9,810 bases of DNA from an uncultured Lysobacteraceae bacterium (GTDB lineage Bacteria > Pseudomonadota > Gammaproteobacteria > Xanthomonadales > Xanthomonadaceae), in NCBI GenBank assembly GCA_946482565.1, contig CAMLSB010000060.1, forward strand, positions 1 through 9,810, read 5' to 3'. Under the pieces are notes generated by a model. That model searched no databases. It was given only the letters and a program-made list of their open reading frames with translations, and was not told the DNA's origin. Position numbers and translations under genes: made by a program. The first letter of the stretch is position 1. Every line of letters begins with the position of its first letter. Shown one piece after another: positions 1 to 5,970 of the stretch.

Positions 1-306
1 AAGGAAGGCATCAGCGCCGAGGTCATCGACGTCGCCACGCTCAAGCCGCTGGATTTCGCGACCATCGCCGAGTCGGTGTCGCGCACGAACCGCTGCGTGA
101 TCGTGCACGAGGCCGCGAAGACCGCGGGCTTCGGCGCCGAAGTCGCCGCGCGCCTGGCCGAGGAATGCATGTTCGACCTGGTCGCCCCGGTCGAGCGCGT
201 CACCGGCTACGACACCCACATCCCGCTGTTCCGCCTGGAGATGAAGTACCTCCCGAGCGTGGACCGCATCGTCACCGCGGCGAAGCGCGCGGTCGCCCAT
301 TCGTAA
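1..306 (+). CDS. 2-oxoacid dehydrogenase E1 component, beta subunit (C-terminal part)
   Basis: The reading frame is open from the first base and ends at TAA 304-306, so only the last 101 residues are present; the 5' part lies outside the window. The visible part matches the transketolase C-terminal domain of E1-beta subunits (pyruvate or branched-chain 2-oxoacid dehydrogenase). It has the IVHEAAKTAGFGAEVAA stretch and the family-typical RVTGYDTHIP and LEMKYLPSVDRI segments near the end. With an alpha subunit, E1 decarboxylates the 2-oxoacid on thiamine diphosphate and transfers the acyl group to the lipoyl arm of E2. The E2 gene begins 12 bases after the stop, so the two are almost certainly co-transcribed. 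Whether the substrate is pyruvate or branched-chain 2-oxoacids cannot be decided from this fragment. Xanthomonads make iso-branched fatty acids, which makes the branched-chain option attractive, but that is inference. Confidence 0.9.
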   Translation, partial: KEGISAEVIDVATLKPLDFATIAESVSRTNRCVIVHEAAKTAGFGAEVAARLAEECMFDLVAPVERVTGYDTHIPLFRLEMKYLPSVDRIVTAAKRAVAHS

Positions 307-318
307 GGAACGACGGCA

Positions 319-1740
319 ATGAGCAAGAAATTCCTGCTTCCCGACCTCGGCGAAGGCCTGCCGGACGCGACCATCGTCGAGTGGTACGTCAAGGAAGGCG
401 ACGTCATCCGCCTCGACGAGAACCTGGTGTCGATGGAGACGGCGAAGGCCGTGGTCGACGTGCCCTCGCCGGTCAGCGGCAAGGTGCTGAAGCTCGCCGG
501 CGGCCCGGGCGACATCGTCGTCACCGGCACGATGCTGGCCGAGTTCGAAATCGATCCGTCGCTGCCGCAGCGTGCCGAAGGCCAGGACACCGGCCACCAC
601 CACGGTGCCGCCGCCGACCACAGCGTGGGTTCGCAGGATCCGGCGCCCGACAACCGCGTCGTTGCCTCCGACGAAGGCGGGGCGATTTCCGCCAAGGGCG
701 CACCGGCGCCGCAGGGCCACGTCGATGCCGCCGCCCCCGCGAAGCGGGACGACGCGGGCACCGTGGTCGGCGCGATGCAGTCGTCCGATGCGGTGCGCAG
801 CGAGGCCGCGGTCGCGGTCGGCGGCGTCAAGGCGATGCCGGCGGTGCGCGCAACGGCGCGCAAGCTCGGCGTCGACATCGCGCGCGTGCGTGCCAGTGGC
901 CCCGACGGCACGGTGACGATGGCCGACGTGAAGCAGGCCGCCGCCGACGGTTCGGCGAAGCCCGGCGCCGCGCCGGCGCCGATGCGCGCGGGCCCCATCT
1001 CAAGCGCGCCCGCCGCCGCTTCCGCACCCGTCGCGGCGCAGCGCAGCACGCTGTCGCAGGCCGGCAAGCCGATGCGCACGCAGCCGCCCGGCGTCGCGGC
1101 CACCGGACAGCCCGAGCAGCTCAAGGGCGTGCGCCGCAACATGGCGCGCGTCATGGCCGATGCGCACGCGCAGGTCGTGCCGACCACGCTCGTCGACGAC
1201 GCCGACCTGCACGCCTGGCTCGGGAAGCAGGACATCACCGGCCGCCTGGTGCGCGCGATCGTCGCGGCCTGCAAGGCGGTGCCGGCACTCAACGCCTGGT
1301 TCGACGGCGAGAAGCTCGTGCGCACGATGCACCCGCACGTCGACCTCGGCATCGCCGTGGACACCGATGACGGCCTGTTCGTGCCTGCGCTGCGCAACGC
1401 CGACATGCTCGACGGCAACGGCGTGCGCGCGGCCATCAAGCGCCTGCGCACGCAGGTCGAGGATCGCTCGATCCCGGCCAGCGAGCTGTCGGGCTACACG
1501 ATCTCGCTGTCGAACTTCGGCATGTTCGCCGGCCGCTATGCGACGCCGGTCGTGGTGCCGCCGTGCGTTGCGATCGTCGGCGCGGGCAAGTTGTCGCACG
1601 ACGTGGTCGCGGTCATGGGTGGCATCGAGGTGCACCGCCGCATGCCGATCTCGCTCACCTTCGACCATCGCGCCGCCACCGGCGGCGAGGCCGCGCGCTT
1701 CCTCAAGGCGCTGCTCGACGACCTGGCGCTCCCGCAGTAG
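319..1740 (+). CDS. dihydrolipoamide acyltransferase, E2 component of a 2-oxoacid dehydrogenase complex
   Basis: This 473-residue protein has the classical E2 layout. Residues 1-80 form one lipoyl domain with the modified lysine K43 in METAKAVVDVPSPVSG. Residues about 173-208 are the peripheral subunit-binding domain (VRATARKLGVDIARV, then SGPDGTVTMADV). Residues about 265-473 are the acyltransferase core, with YTISLSNFGMF and the active-site DHRAATG, in which H450 is the catalytic histidine. E2 moves the acyl group from lipoamide to CoA in the cytoplasm. The start is ATG 319, preceded by AAGGAA at 305-310, which overlaps the stop of the E1-beta gene. Two long Ala/Pro-rich linkers (about 80-172 and 210-264) are present, the first with a His cluster (GHHHG). 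Only one lipoyl domain occurs. No E3 (lipoamide dehydrogenase) gene follows, so E3 must be encoded elsewhere. Function class is secure; the substrate is not. Confidence 0.95.
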   Translation: MSKKFLLPDLGEGLPDATIVEWYVKEGDVIRLDENLVSMETAKAVVDVPSPVSGKVLKLAGGPGDIVVTGTMLAEFEIDPSLPQRAEGQDTGHHHGAAADHSVGSQDPAPDNRVVASDEGGAISAKGAPAPQGHVDAAAPAKRDDAGTVVGAMQSSDAVRSEAAVAVGGVKAMPAVRATARKLGVDIARVRASGPDGTVTMADVKQAAADGSAKPGAAPAPMRAGPISSAPAAASAPVAAQRSTLSQAGKPMRTQPPGVAATGQPEQLKGVRRNMARVMADAHAQVVPTTLVDDADLHAWLGKQDITGRLVRAIVAACKAVPALNAWFDGEKLVRTMHPHVDLGIAVDTDDGLFVPALRNADMLDGNGVRAAIKRLRTQVEDRSIPASELSGYTISLSNFGMFAGRYATPVVVPPCVAIVGAGKLSHDVVAVMGGIEVHRRMPISLTFDHRAATGGEAARFLKALLDDLALPQ

Positions 1741-1744
1741 AAAA

Positions 1745-1763
1745 AAAGGGGGCAGCCCCCTTT
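1745..1763. terminator. bidirectional rho-independent terminator between E2 gene and trpS unit
   Basis: A perfect 8-bp stem, AAAGGGGG (1745-1752) and CCCCCTTT (1756-1763), closes a CAG loop. On the minus strand the hairpin runs directly into a T tract (the seven A at 1741-1747 on the plus strand), giving a strong terminator for the trpS/membrane-protein unit, whose last stop is at 1768. On the plus strand the T tract is only TTT, yet the hairpin lies 4 bases after the E2 stop and probably serves that gene too. Confidence 0.85.
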
Positions 1764-1767
1764 CCTG

Positions 1768-2076
1768 CTAGCCGCGCCTGAGCCAGGCGCGGCGCACGAA
1801 GATCGCGACGACCAGCACCAGCAGGAACACGCCGTAGCCGGCGGACGTCGCGAGGATCTGCGGCCACATCGCGCCGTACCGGCGGTCGGCGTAGCCGTGC
1901 GTCCAGTGCAGCGTGGCGATGAACGCGGCGATCGCAACCAGCAGCGCCACGATGTCGAATGCGCGGCGCCGCGCATGCCGCGGCTGGCGCGGATACACCC
2001 AGTACAGCACCGCCAGGATCAGGAACCACGGCGCGAACAGCAGCAGCGCCAGGTCGGGCATGCCGGAGAGGTTCAT
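1768..2076 (-). CDS. small integral membrane protein of unknown function
   Basis: I do not recognise a named family. The 102-residue product has three hydrophobic helices at about residues 9-28, 40-58 and 73-94, separated by Arg-rich loops (PRQPRHARRR and YADRRYG), and ends in RRAWLRRG. By the positive-inside rule these basic stretches would lie in the cytoplasm, but three helices with basic loops on both sides leave the topology uncertain. Its ATG (2076-2074) overlaps the TGA of trpS in an ATGA arrangement, which suggests translational coupling to trpS; no independent strong ribosome binding site is seen. The gene ends just before the terminator at 1745-1763, so it is the last gene of the trpS transcript. 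Coding reality is supported by the overlap, by good hydrophobic periodicity and by the terminator position. No function is proposed. Confidence 0.75.
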   Translation of the reverse strand: MNLSGMPDLALLLFAPWFLILAVLYWVYPRQPRHARRRAFDIVALLVAIAAFIATLHWTHGYADRRYGAMWPQILATSAGYGVFLLVLVVAIFVRRAWLRRG

Positions 2077-3410
2077 GCCTTCGCTTCTTCCGCGGCGTGC
2101 AACGCGTCGAGCGCTGCACGCACATCGGCGCCGTCGACGCCCTCGCCCATCGACAGGTCGGCATCGGCGCCCGCGAAGCCGTCGCGGCGCAATGCAGCGA
2201 TGCGCGCGCCGGCGTCCTTCGGCGATTCGAAGCCGCGGCTGAGCAACAACACGCGCTCGCCATCGACGAGCTTGAAGTGGAAGCGGCCGTCGGTTTCGCG
2301 ATACTGCTTGAACACCGGCAGCGCGGCTTTCGATGCGCCCGCGGCCGCGCTCGCATCAGCGCCCTTCGCTGCCGCAGCGGACGCCGCGCCCGCCCCCGCG
2401 CCGAGGTCGCGCAGGCCGACCGCATCGCGCAGCCGCTGCATCGTCGGGATCGCATGCGATTCGCGCAGTCGCTGCGCGCCATCGCGCAACAGCGCCTCGA
2501 TGCGCCCCGGATGCGCCATCAGCGCGTCGTAGCGCTCGCGCATCGGCGCGACCTCCGCGTCGATGCGCTCGAACAGCTTCTGCTTCGCGTCGCCCCAGCC
2601 GATGCCGTCGGCATACGCCTGGCGCATTGCCGCGGTCTCGTCGGCGCTGGCGAACGCGCGGTAGATCTCGAACAGCGCGGACCCCTGCGTCTCCTTCGGC
2701 TCGCCCGGCGAGCGCGAGTCGGTGAGGATGGACAGGATGAGCTTGCGCAGCTGCTCGCGCGGCGCGAACAGCGGGATCACGTTGTCGTAGCTCTTGCTCA
2801 TCTTGCGGCCGTCGAGGCCCGGCAGCGTCGCCACCTGCTCCTCGATCGCGGCTTCCGGCAACACGAAATACGCGTCGCCGTACAGGTGGTTGAACCGCTG
2901 CGCGAAATCGCGCGCCATCTCGATGTGCTGCACCTGGTCGCGGCCCACCGGCACCTTGTGCGCGTTGAACAGCAGGATGTCGGCGGCCATCAGCACCGGG
3001 TACATGTAGAGCCCTGCGGTGATGCCTGCGTCCTCGTCCTCGCCGGCCTCGCGGTTGCGGTCGTTCGCCGCCTTGTAGGCATGCGCCCGGTTCAACAGGC
3101 CCTTGCCGGCGACGCAGGCCAGCAGCCAGGTCAGTTCGGTGGTTTCGGGGATGTCGGACTGGCGGTAGAAGCGCACCTTGTCCGGATCGAGCCCGCAGGC
3201 GAGCCACGCCGCCGCGATCTCCAGCGTAGAGCGCTGCACGCGCGCCGGATCCTGCACCTTGATCAGCGCGTGGTAGTCGGCGAGGAAGTAGAAGCTCTCG
3301 ACGCCCGGCGCGCGGCTGGCTGCGAGCGCCGGCCGGATCGCACCGACGTAGTTGCCCAGGTGCGGGGTGCCGGAGGTGGTGATGCCGGTCAGGACGCGGG
3401 TAGTGGCCAT
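2073..3410 (-). CDS. trpS: tryptophanyl-tRNA synthetase with extra C-terminal YegP/DUF1508-like domain
   Basis: This enzyme charges tRNA-Trp with tryptophan using ATP. The class I signatures are clear: the HIGH-type motif TPHLGN (residues 15-20, in GITTSGTPHLGNYVGAI), the KMSKS loop at 203-207 (GRKMSKSYDN), and core segments such as FLADYHALIK and VGRDQVQHIEMARD. The core would end near residue 335, the usual full length of bacterial TrpS, but this protein has 445 residues. Residues about 340-364 are an Ala/Gly-rich linker. Residues about 365-445 form an extra domain whose start (VFKQYRETDGRFHFKLVDGE, then LLLSRGFESPKDAGARIAAL) resembles DUF1508/YegP domains. The gene is read from ATG 3410, supported by the N-terminal motif lying at the normal distance; no Shine-Dalgarno sequence is seen, and a possible -10 box lies so close that the mRNA may be leaderless. 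The stop overlaps the next gene's start. Confidence 0.96.
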   Translation of the reverse strand: MATTRVLTGITTSGTPHLGNYVGAIRPALAASRAPGVESFYFLADYHALIKVQDPARVQRSTLEIAAAWLACGLDPDKVRFYRQSDIPETTELTWLLACVAGKGLLNRAHAYKAANDRNREAGEDEDAGITAGLYMYPVLMAADILLFNAHKVPVGRDQVQHIEMARDFAQRFNHLYGDAYFVLPEAAIEEQVATLPGLDGRKMSKSYDNVIPLFAPREQLRKLILSILTDSRSPGEPKETQGSALFEIYRAFASADETAAMRQAYADGIGWGDAKQKLFERIDAEVAPMRERYDALMAHPGRIEALLRDGAQRLRESHAIPTMQRLRDAVGLRDLGAGAGAASAAAAKGADASAAAGASKAALPVFKQYRETDGRFHFKLVDGERVLLLSRGFESPKDAGARIAALRRDGFAGADADLSMGEGVDGADVRAALDALHAAEEAKA

Positions 3411-3416
3411 CGCGCC

Positions 3417-3422
3417 AGTTTA
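3417..3422 (-). promoter_or_regulatory. candidate -10 box of trpS (possible leaderless transcript)
   Basis: On the minus strand TAAACT ends six bases before the trpS ATG (3410). A start point about seven bases downstream of this hexamer would fall on or beside the A of the ATG. No purine-rich ribosome binding site precedes the gene and no good -35 hexamer is visible at 16-18 bases spacing, so the call rests on the hexamer and its position only. Confidence 0.35.
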
Positions 3423-3491
3423 CCGGAGCCGTTCGAACCCGCAGCGCCGCCTCGCGCGTTCCCGGAAGGCACCCCACCACGGAGCTTCGCC

Positions 3492-4292
3492 ATGATCCGC
3501 CGCCTGCTGCTGGCCCTCTTCCTCTTCGGCGGCGTCGCCGCCTGGCATCCCGCGACGGCGCAGGCGCTGGTGCGCCTCGCGGTCGTCGACCGCGACGGCG
3601 GCGCCGAATCGCCGCAATACCCCGGGCGCGGCCAGCGCTGGATCGCGGGCGCGCCGGGCCACCGGTACGCGGTGCGGCTGTCCAATGTCACCGGCGAGCG
3701 GGTGCTGGTCGTGCTCTCGGTGGACGGCGTCAACGCGGTGAGTGGCGAGACGGCCGCAACCTCCCAGGCGGGCTATGTGCTCGATCCGTGGGAGACGGCC
3801 GACATCGCCGGCTGGCGCAAGTCGCTCGACGACGTGGCCGCATTCGTGTTCACCGACCTGGGCGACAGCTACGCCGCGCGGACGGGGCGACCGGACGACG
3901 TCGGCGTGATCGGCATCGCGGTGTTCCGCGAACGGCGCGCAACGCCGTGGTCGCGACCGGCATGGCGGCAAGGGCGCGCTGCGCCGCCGCCATCCGTTCC
4001 GCAGGCGCAGGCCTCGGCCGAAGCGAGCGGCGATGCAGCGCGCATGGCCAACGCTCCGGCCGCCGATGCCGCCAAGCAATCCCTGGGCACCGGGCACGGC
4101 GAACGCGAATGGGCACCGGTGGGCACGACGGGTTTCGTCCGCGCGAGCCGCGCTCCGGCCGAAGTGGTGGAACTGCGCTACGACACCGCGCGACGCCTCG
4201 CCGCGCTGGGCATCCTGCATCGCTGGCGTCCGGTTCCCGCGGTACCGCGTGCGTTCCCCGGTGGTTTCGTACCAGACCCGCCGGCCGGCTGA
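3492..4292 (+). CDS. exported protein of unknown function, conserved-hypothetical type
   Basis: The protein has 266 residues from ATG 3492, which is preceded by GGAG (3481-3484) at good spacing. Residues 1-25 form a Sec signal peptide: MIRR, a hydrophobic core, then A-T-A-Q-A cleavage motifs around 21-25. The mature N-terminal part (about 26-160) looks like a beta-rich globular domain, with GHRYAVRLSNVTGERVLVV, LSVDGVNAVSG and GYVLDPWETADIAGWRKS. An Ala/Pro-rich stretch of about 50 residues (roughly 162-210) leads to a second ordered block, GTGHGEREWAPV, then VELRYDTARRLAALGIL. I recall proteins of this kind in beta- and gammaproteobacteria but know no function. It would act in the periplasm or outside the cell. 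It is transcribed divergently from trpS over an 81-base gap and ends in a hairpin facing csbD. A longer frame upstream of 3492 is only an antisense shadow of trpS. Confidence 0.85.
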   Translation: MIRRLLLALFLFGGVAAWHPATAQALVRLAVVDRDGGAESPQYPGRGQRWIAGAPGHRYAVRLSNVTGERVLVVLSVDGVNAVSGETAATSQAGYVLDPWETADIAGWRKSLDDVAAFVFTDLGDSYAARTGRPDDVGVIGIAVFRERRATPWSRPAWRQGRAAPPPSVPQAQASAEASGDAARMANAPAADAAKQSLGTGHGEREWAPVGTTGFVRASRAPAEVVELRYDTARRLAALGILHRWRPVPAVPRAFPGGFVPDPPAG

Positions 4293-4307
4293 AGGCGCCG
4301 GCCGGCG
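4279..4307. terminator. GC-rich hairpin between convergent genes, likely terminator without T tract
   Basis: An 11-bp perfect stem (CGCCGGCCGGC at 4279-4289 with GCCGGCCGGCG at 4297-4307) encloses a 7-base loop that contains the stop codon of the exported-protein gene. Each arm is itself largely palindromic, so alternative folds exist. No T run follows in either direction, so intrinsic termination is uncertain, although the place between convergent genes fits. Confidence 0.45.
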
Positions 4308-4327
4308 TAACCTCGGGCTGGCGACCG

Positions 4328-4531
4328 TCAGGAAGACAGGGTCCGCTCGAAGTCGCGCACCTCGTTCTCGGCGCGGTCGCGATCCCAGCCGTACTGTTCC
4401 TGCAGCTTGCCGGCGAGGTACTTGCTGTCGCCCTGGGTCACGTCGAAGACGTCGTCCGTAAGGTCGCCCCACTTCTGCTGGGCCTGGCCCTTCAGCTGCG
4501 TCCACTTGCCGGCGATGATGTCCTTGTTCAT
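4328..4531 (-). CDS. CsbD-family stress-associated protein
   Basis: The 67-residue product is a full-length CsbD/YjbJ-type protein. It opens with [22 protein letters not shown], the family's N-terminal repeat pattern, and continues with LTDDVFDV and [24 protein letters not shown]; the YGWDRDRAE segment is characteristic. It is small, charged, has no signal peptide and is presumably a cytosolic helical protein. Members of this family are abundant under general or osmotic stress in several bacteria, but their molecular role is not settled. The start at 4531 is fixed by AGGAG (on the minus strand, about 5 bases upstream). The 5' leader contains a 7-bp inverted repeat (TTCCGGC at 4557-4563, GCCGGAA at 4571-4577). 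I see no clear sigma-70 promoter, which would suit an alternative sigma factor, but that is inference. It converges with the exported-protein gene and is separated from the next upstream gene by a terminator. Confidence 0.93.
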   Translation of the reverse strand: MNKDIIAGKWTQLKGQAQQKWGDLTDDVFDVTQGDSKYLAGKLQEQYGWDRDRAENEVRDFERTLSS

Positions 4532-4640
4532 GCGATCTCCTCTAGTCGATGGGGGTTTCCGGCCAATCGCGCCGGAACACCATCATCGCGGTGCGCATGT
4601 TCAATGCGGATCAAGTTTTTGTTGCGCGGGGATTGCATGC

Positions 4641-4670
4641 AAAAAAATGGGCCGGGTTTCCCCGGCCCAT
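4641..4670 (-). terminator. strong rho-independent terminator of the entericidin-like gene
   Basis: Read on the minus strand, a perfect 10-bp stem (plus-strand arms ATGGGCCGGG at 4647-4656 and CCCGGCCCAT at 4661-4670) with a 4-base loop is followed directly by seven T. It lies 40 bases after the lipoprotein stop and separates that gene from csbD, so the two are separate transcripts. Confidence 0.92.
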
Positions 4671-4709
4671 GCATCCTTGCGGACGCGCTCCTTGCAACCG
4701 ACGGGCGGT

Positions 4710-4862
4710 TCAGCAGTGCGCGTCCTTGCAGTCCTCGGCCTTTTGTTCGACCTTCTGGCCGGCCTTCTGCACGTCCTTGCCGGCACCGGCCATCGTGTTG
4801 CAGGCGGTCAGCGTCGTGGTGGAAAAGCACGCCAGGATCGCCAGGGCGAAAAGACGCTTCAT
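4710..4862 (-). CDS. entericidin-like small lipoprotein
   Basis: This 50-residue protein is built as a lipoprotein: MKRLF, a hydrophobic stretch, then the lipobox L-T-A-C with the lipidated Cys at position 21, followed by NTMAGAGKDVQKAGQKVEQKA. The C-NT-x-x-G-x-GKD pattern after the Cys is typical of the entericidin A/B family (EcnA/EcnB), whose members are small membrane-anchored, stress-related lipoproteins; in E. coli EcnA and EcnB form an antidote/toxin pair. Only one copy is present here, so no pair can be inferred. The start at 4862 is chosen because AAGGAG sits a few bases upstream on the minus strand and gives a normal signal peptide; an in-frame ATG 15 bases earlier overlaps that ribosome binding site. 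An unusual point is the tail EDCKDAHC with two extra cysteines (C45, C50). A strong terminator follows. Confidence 0.9.
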   Translation of the reverse strand: MKRLFALAILACFSTTTLTACNTMAGAGKDVQKAGQKVEQKAEDCKDAHC

Positions 4863-5002
4863 GGAATTCTCCTTCATCGTTAGGGGATTGAACGCGGGGG
4901 CCATGAAAGCGCATCGGCCCGTGAAGCCGGCGTGCAGCGCCCGCCGGTTCGCAGGCCTGGATCCGGAACCGTTCAGGAAGGGGCGACGGGCGTCGCGGCG
5001 CG

Positions 5003-5926
5003 TCAGTCGCGCATCAGGGTGGACTTGCCGAACAGGCTTTCCACCAGTTCCACCGAGACCCGGGCGGTCTCGTTGCGGTTGTCGAGCAGCGGGTTGAGCT
5101 CGACGATGTCGAGCGAGCCCATGCGACCGCTGTCGGCGATCATCTCCATCACCAGCTGCGCCTCGCGGTAGTTCGGGCCGCCGGGCACGGTGGTGCCGAC
5201 GCCGGGCGCGATCGACGGGTCGAGGAAGTCGACGTCGAAGCTGACGTGCAGGTGCGTGTTCGCATCGACGCCGGCCAGCGCTTCCTCCATCGTGCGCTTC
5301 ATTCCGACTTCGTCGATGTAGCGCATGTCGTACACGTCGAGGCCGTGCTGCTTGACCAGGCGCTTCTCGCCCTCGTCCACCGAACGGATGCCGACCTGCC
5401 GCACTTCCGCCGGCCGCAATGCGGGCGCGTCGCCGCCGAGTCGGGTGAGCGCTTCGGGCCCGATGCCGCACAGGCAGGCCACCGGCATGCCATGGATGTT
5501 GCCGGAAGGCGTGACTTCGTGGGTGTTGAAATCGGCGTGCGCGTCGAGCCAGAGCACGCGCAGCTGCTTGCCGGTGTCCCGGCAATGGCGGGCGACGGCG
5601 GTGATCGAGCCGATGCCCAGGCAGTGGTCGCCGCCCAGCATGATCGGCAGGCGGCCGCCGCGCAGTTCGGCGCCGACGGCCTCCATCACCAGGCGATTCC
5701 ACGCGACGACCTGCTCGAGATGGCGATAACCGTCCACCGGCGGCTGCCAGGGATTGCCCGGACCCGCCAGGTTGCCGCGATCGGCGACATCGATGCCGCG
5801 CGCGGCGAGCGCTTCGCCGAGGCCGGCGATGCGCAGCGCGTCCGGACCCATCAGCGCGCCACGATGGCCAGCGCCGATGTCGGTCGGCGCGCCGATCAAC
5901 GACACGGGTGGGTAACGTCGGCTCAT
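5003..5926 (-). CDS. rocF: arginase (arginine to ornithine and urea)
   Basis: The 307-residue protein is a complete arginase of the ureohydrolase family, a binuclear manganese hydrolase of the cytoplasm. All expected ligands are visible: H101 in GGDHCLGIGS, D128-H130-D132 in WLDAHADFNTH, and D231/D233 in SFDVDFLDP. The catalytic H145 in SGNIHGMP and E276 in DIVELNP are also present. These motifs favour arginase over agmatinase, whose loop after DAHxD differs. I chose ATG 5926 because GGAG stands five bases before it; an in-frame ATG at 5941 would add five residues but lacks such a site and overlaps no better signal. The gene begins 44 bases after the 3' end of tRNA-Thr with no terminator between, so it may be read from the birA-side transcript, possibly after tRNA excision. 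The product feeds ornithine to polyamine or proline metabolism. Confidence 0.95.
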   Translation of the reverse strand: MSRRYPPVSLIGAPTDIGAGHRGALMGPDALRIAGLGEALAARGIDVADRGNLAGPGNPWQPPVDGYRHLEQVVAWNRLVMEAVGAELRGGRLPIMLGGDHCLGIGSITAVARHCRDTGKQLRVLWLDAHADFNTHEVTPSGNIHGMPVACLCGIGPEALTRLGGDAPALRPAEVRQVGIRSVDEGEKRLVKQHGLDVYDMRYIDEVGMKRTMEEALAGVDANTHLHVSFDVDFLDPSIAPGVGTTVPGGPNYREAQLVMEMIADSGRMGSLDIVELNPLLDNRNETARVSVELVESLFGKSTLMRD

Positions 5927-5970
5927 CGTCGCTCCATGCATGCGGACGCCCGTCGTGCGTGACCGGGCCG

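Noticed and set aside
207..1451. 414-codon minus-strand frame opposite the E2 gene
   Set aside because: Low-complexity Ala/Ser/Arg translation without motifs; the E2 reading is unambiguous.
1959..3491. Long plus-strand open frame running into the exported-protein gene
   Set aside because: It is the antisense shadow of trpS; the real gene starts at ATG 3492 with a ribosome binding site and a signal peptide.
4983..4996. Terminator after the arginase gene
   Set aside because: The GCGACG/CGTCGC repeat has only a 2-base centre and no T tract follows.
4863..5002. Promoter for the entericidin-like gene
   Set aside because: A TAACGAT-like -10 can be proposed on the minus strand, but no -35 at proper spacing was convincing.
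4863..5702. Upstream extension of the lipoprotein frame across the arginase gene
   Set aside because: The extension is Arg-rich shadow sequence; a 50-residue lipoprotein with its own ribosome binding site explains the frame.
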